A stretch of 64,000 bases of DNA, taken from Oleispira antarctica RB-8 (GTDB taxonomy: Bacteria > Pseudomonadota > Gammaproteobacteria > Pseudomonadales > Oceanobacteraceae). Position 1 is the stretch's first letter, and each line of letters begins with the position of its first letter. A program made the position numbers and the translations under genes. This document shows, one piece after another, positions 62,892 to 64,000 of this stretch. The notes below the pieces were generated by a model. The model was not told the DNA's origin. It did not search any database and saw only the letters and a program-made list of their open reading frames with translations. The stretch is taken from positions 1,387,350 to 1,451,349 of the forward strand of contig FO203512.1 of the NCBI GenBank assembly GCA_000967895.1. The letters are read 5' to 3'.

Positions 62892-64000
62892 ATGGAATTG
62901 ACTAAGCTAAAGCAAATTGTTGAAGCCGCCTTAATGGCCAGTGGTGACGTACTCACGATAGAACGTTTGCAGTTATTATTCGATGATTACGACAAACCTA
63001 AAAGTCCTGCGATCAAAGAAGCATTGGAAAGTTTGATGGAAGACTTTTCGGGTCGGGGTATCGAGCTGGTGGAAGTGGCTTCGGGTTATCGTTTTCAAGT
63101 GCGTAAAGACGTCGCTCCTTGGGTAACACGTTTATGGGATGAAAAACCGCAGCGTTATTCCCGTGCATTGCTCGAGACCATGTCACTTATTGCTTATCGG
63201 CAGCCGATTACCCGTGGCGATATTGAAGATGTTCGTGGGGTGGCGGTAAGCAGTCAAATTATTCGCACCTTACTTGATCGTGAATGGGTGCGAGTGGTTG
63301 GCCATCGTGACGTTCCTGGTCGTCCAGCGATGTACGCGACGACCAAAGAATTTTTAGATTATTTCAGTCTTAAAAGTTTGGATGAATTACCGAGTTTGGA
63401 CGAAATTCGCGAAATAGACGATGCCAATCAGAACCTTGATTTTATCAACGCAGAGAAAAAAGCGTCTGCAACACGTGAATATGATTTTGATAATGAAGGC
63501 GATGTTAAAACCCGCGGAGAAGAAATTCTTGCGGAAACAGAACTGGAATTAGAAGAAGCACAAAGACTGGTTCAGCAGGTTGAAGATAATGTCTTCAATA
63601 AACCCAGTGAAGAAGAACTGGCTGCTGAGCGAGAAGCAGAGCGTCAAGCTAAGGCTGAAGAGGAACGATTGGCAGAAGAAGCATCTGCAGAAAGAAAGCT
63701 GGCTGATAAGTTTGCATCAATGCCTCAGCCTTCGTTTGCGGAGATGGCGAATAAAACCCAGCAGAGATTGTCTTCAGAGACCGGTGATGGCCCTTCGGTG
63801 GTCGATTTGGCCGATAAGATTGCCGATCATCAAGCACGTTTAGCGGGTATTAATACGGTTAATACCGCGACTTTTGATGCAAGTAACGAAACGTTAGCTG
63901 AAGATCAAACAGAAGGAACGTTAACACTTCTGCAGCAACAAGAGCGATTGATGCAGCAGTTGATGCAAGAAGAATCGCAGCGTCAAACTCAGGGTACTGG
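62892..64000 (+). CDS. scpB: Segregation and condensation protein B, 3' truncated by window edge
   Basis: The frame from ATG 62892 stays open to the window end (369 codons visible). Residues 1-170 are the ScpB tandem winged-helix core (LKQIVEAALMASGDVLTIERLQLLF, LLETMSLIAYRQPITRGDIEDVRGV, TTKEFLDYFSLKSLDELPSL). After that comes a long extension rich in Glu/Ala/Gln/Arg (residues about 185-369 and beyond), predicted to be coiled coil or disordered. Canonical ScpB is about 190-280 residues, so this is a long-tailed form. It is cotranscribed with scpA and binds the kleisin. Confidence 0.93.
   Translation, partial: MELTKLKQIVEAALMASGDVLTIERLQLLFDDYDKPKSPAIKEALESLMEDFSGRGIELVEVASGYRFQVRKDVAPWVTRLWDEKPQRYSRALLETMSLIAYRQPITRGDIEDVRGVAVSSQIIRTLLDREWVRVVGHRDVPGRPAMYATTKEFLDYFSLKSLDELPSLDEIREIDDANQNLDFINAEKKASATREYDFDNEGDVKTRGEEILAETELELEEAQRLVQQVEDNVFNKPSEEELAAEREAERQAKAEEERLAEEASAERKLADKFASMPQPSFAEMANKTQQRLSSETGDGPSVVDLADKIADHQARLAGINTVNTATFDASNETLAEDQTEGTLTLLQQQERLMQQLMQEESQRQTQGT

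Noticed and set aside
63580-63843. A separate 87-codon gene near the window end.
   Set aside because: It is in a different frame inside scpB, which is open throughout and continues to the window end.
1-64000. tRNA, rRNA, CRISPR or transposase sequences.
   Set aside because: None was seen on reading both strands; no repeat-spacer pattern, no transposase domain and no cloverleaf-like TTCGA segment in the gaps.

Overview
The window is a stretch of chromosome from an AT-rich marine gammaproteobacterium. The best match by gene content is an oil- or lipid-associated Oceanospirillales member (Oleispira, Bermanella or Thalassolituus-like). That is inferred from the Pseudomonas-type long isocitrate lyase, the cis/trans fatty-acid isomerase, a class I polyhydroxyalkanoate (PHA) locus with a phasin, DUF3422, DUF885, DUF4892 and TIGR04211 family proteins, MnmC, and bioC-bioH-type biotin genes. 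No phage, insertion sequence, CRISPR array, rRNA or tRNA gene was seen. Most genes are intact and closely packed.

Layout. 1-4742: four tandem genes (the first cut by the window edge) for large secreted, probably surface-associated proteins with a shared motif after the signal peptide. 4926-6044: a putative periplasmic solute-binding protein. 6250-7833: isocitrate lyase aceA. 8075-10167: a TonB-like protein, a 2-Cys peroxiredoxin and a tautomerase-fold protein. 10242-13734: cis/trans isomerase cti and a double cyclic-nucleotide-domain/rhodanese protein. 13858-18879: biotin genes bioF-bioH-bioC-bioD diverging from bioA, with a candidate BirA operator between them; bioB is not here. 18961-19083: a two-hairpin candidate small RNA. 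19199-22368: a spermidine-synthase-like protein, orphan NorE/NorF-like oxidase subunits and a MATE transporter. 22501-26630: a methyltransferase, a sulfotransferase, a ketopantoate-reductase-like protein and a short-chain dehydrogenase, next to an ArsR-type repressor with two matching palindromes. 27025-29492: a DUF4124 protein and a 7TM-DISM histidine kinase.

29724-35831: a JetA-JetB-JetC (MksF-MksE-MksB) condensin operon of the Wadjet type without jetD, followed by a DUF3422 membrane protein. 37833-39375: an unrecognised protein coupled to an outer-membrane barrel. 39507-46453: RNase II, DUF885, a DTW protein, a zinc ribbon, DUF4892 and a patatin. 46548-50046: prmB, aroC and an MFS transporter. 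50140-53057: the PHA granule locus (DUF6489, phasin, phaC). 53225-58046: small conserved proteins, mnmC, a cyclophilin whose leader can fold over its ribosome-binding site, and a TIGR04211 SH3 protein. 58091-64000: yciI, yciB, rnm, yciO, trpS, scpA and scpB (cut by the window edge), the usual gammaproteobacterial yci/trp/scp neighbourhood.

Themes. Two SMC-kleisin systems (ScpAB and JetABC/MksFEB) lie within about 30 kb of each other. Carbon storage and fatty-acid use appear in aceA, phaC/phasin and cti. Several intergenic regions carry near-perfect palindromes that look like operators or RNA switches. The most notable are the bioF/bioA, arsR and ppiA leaders.
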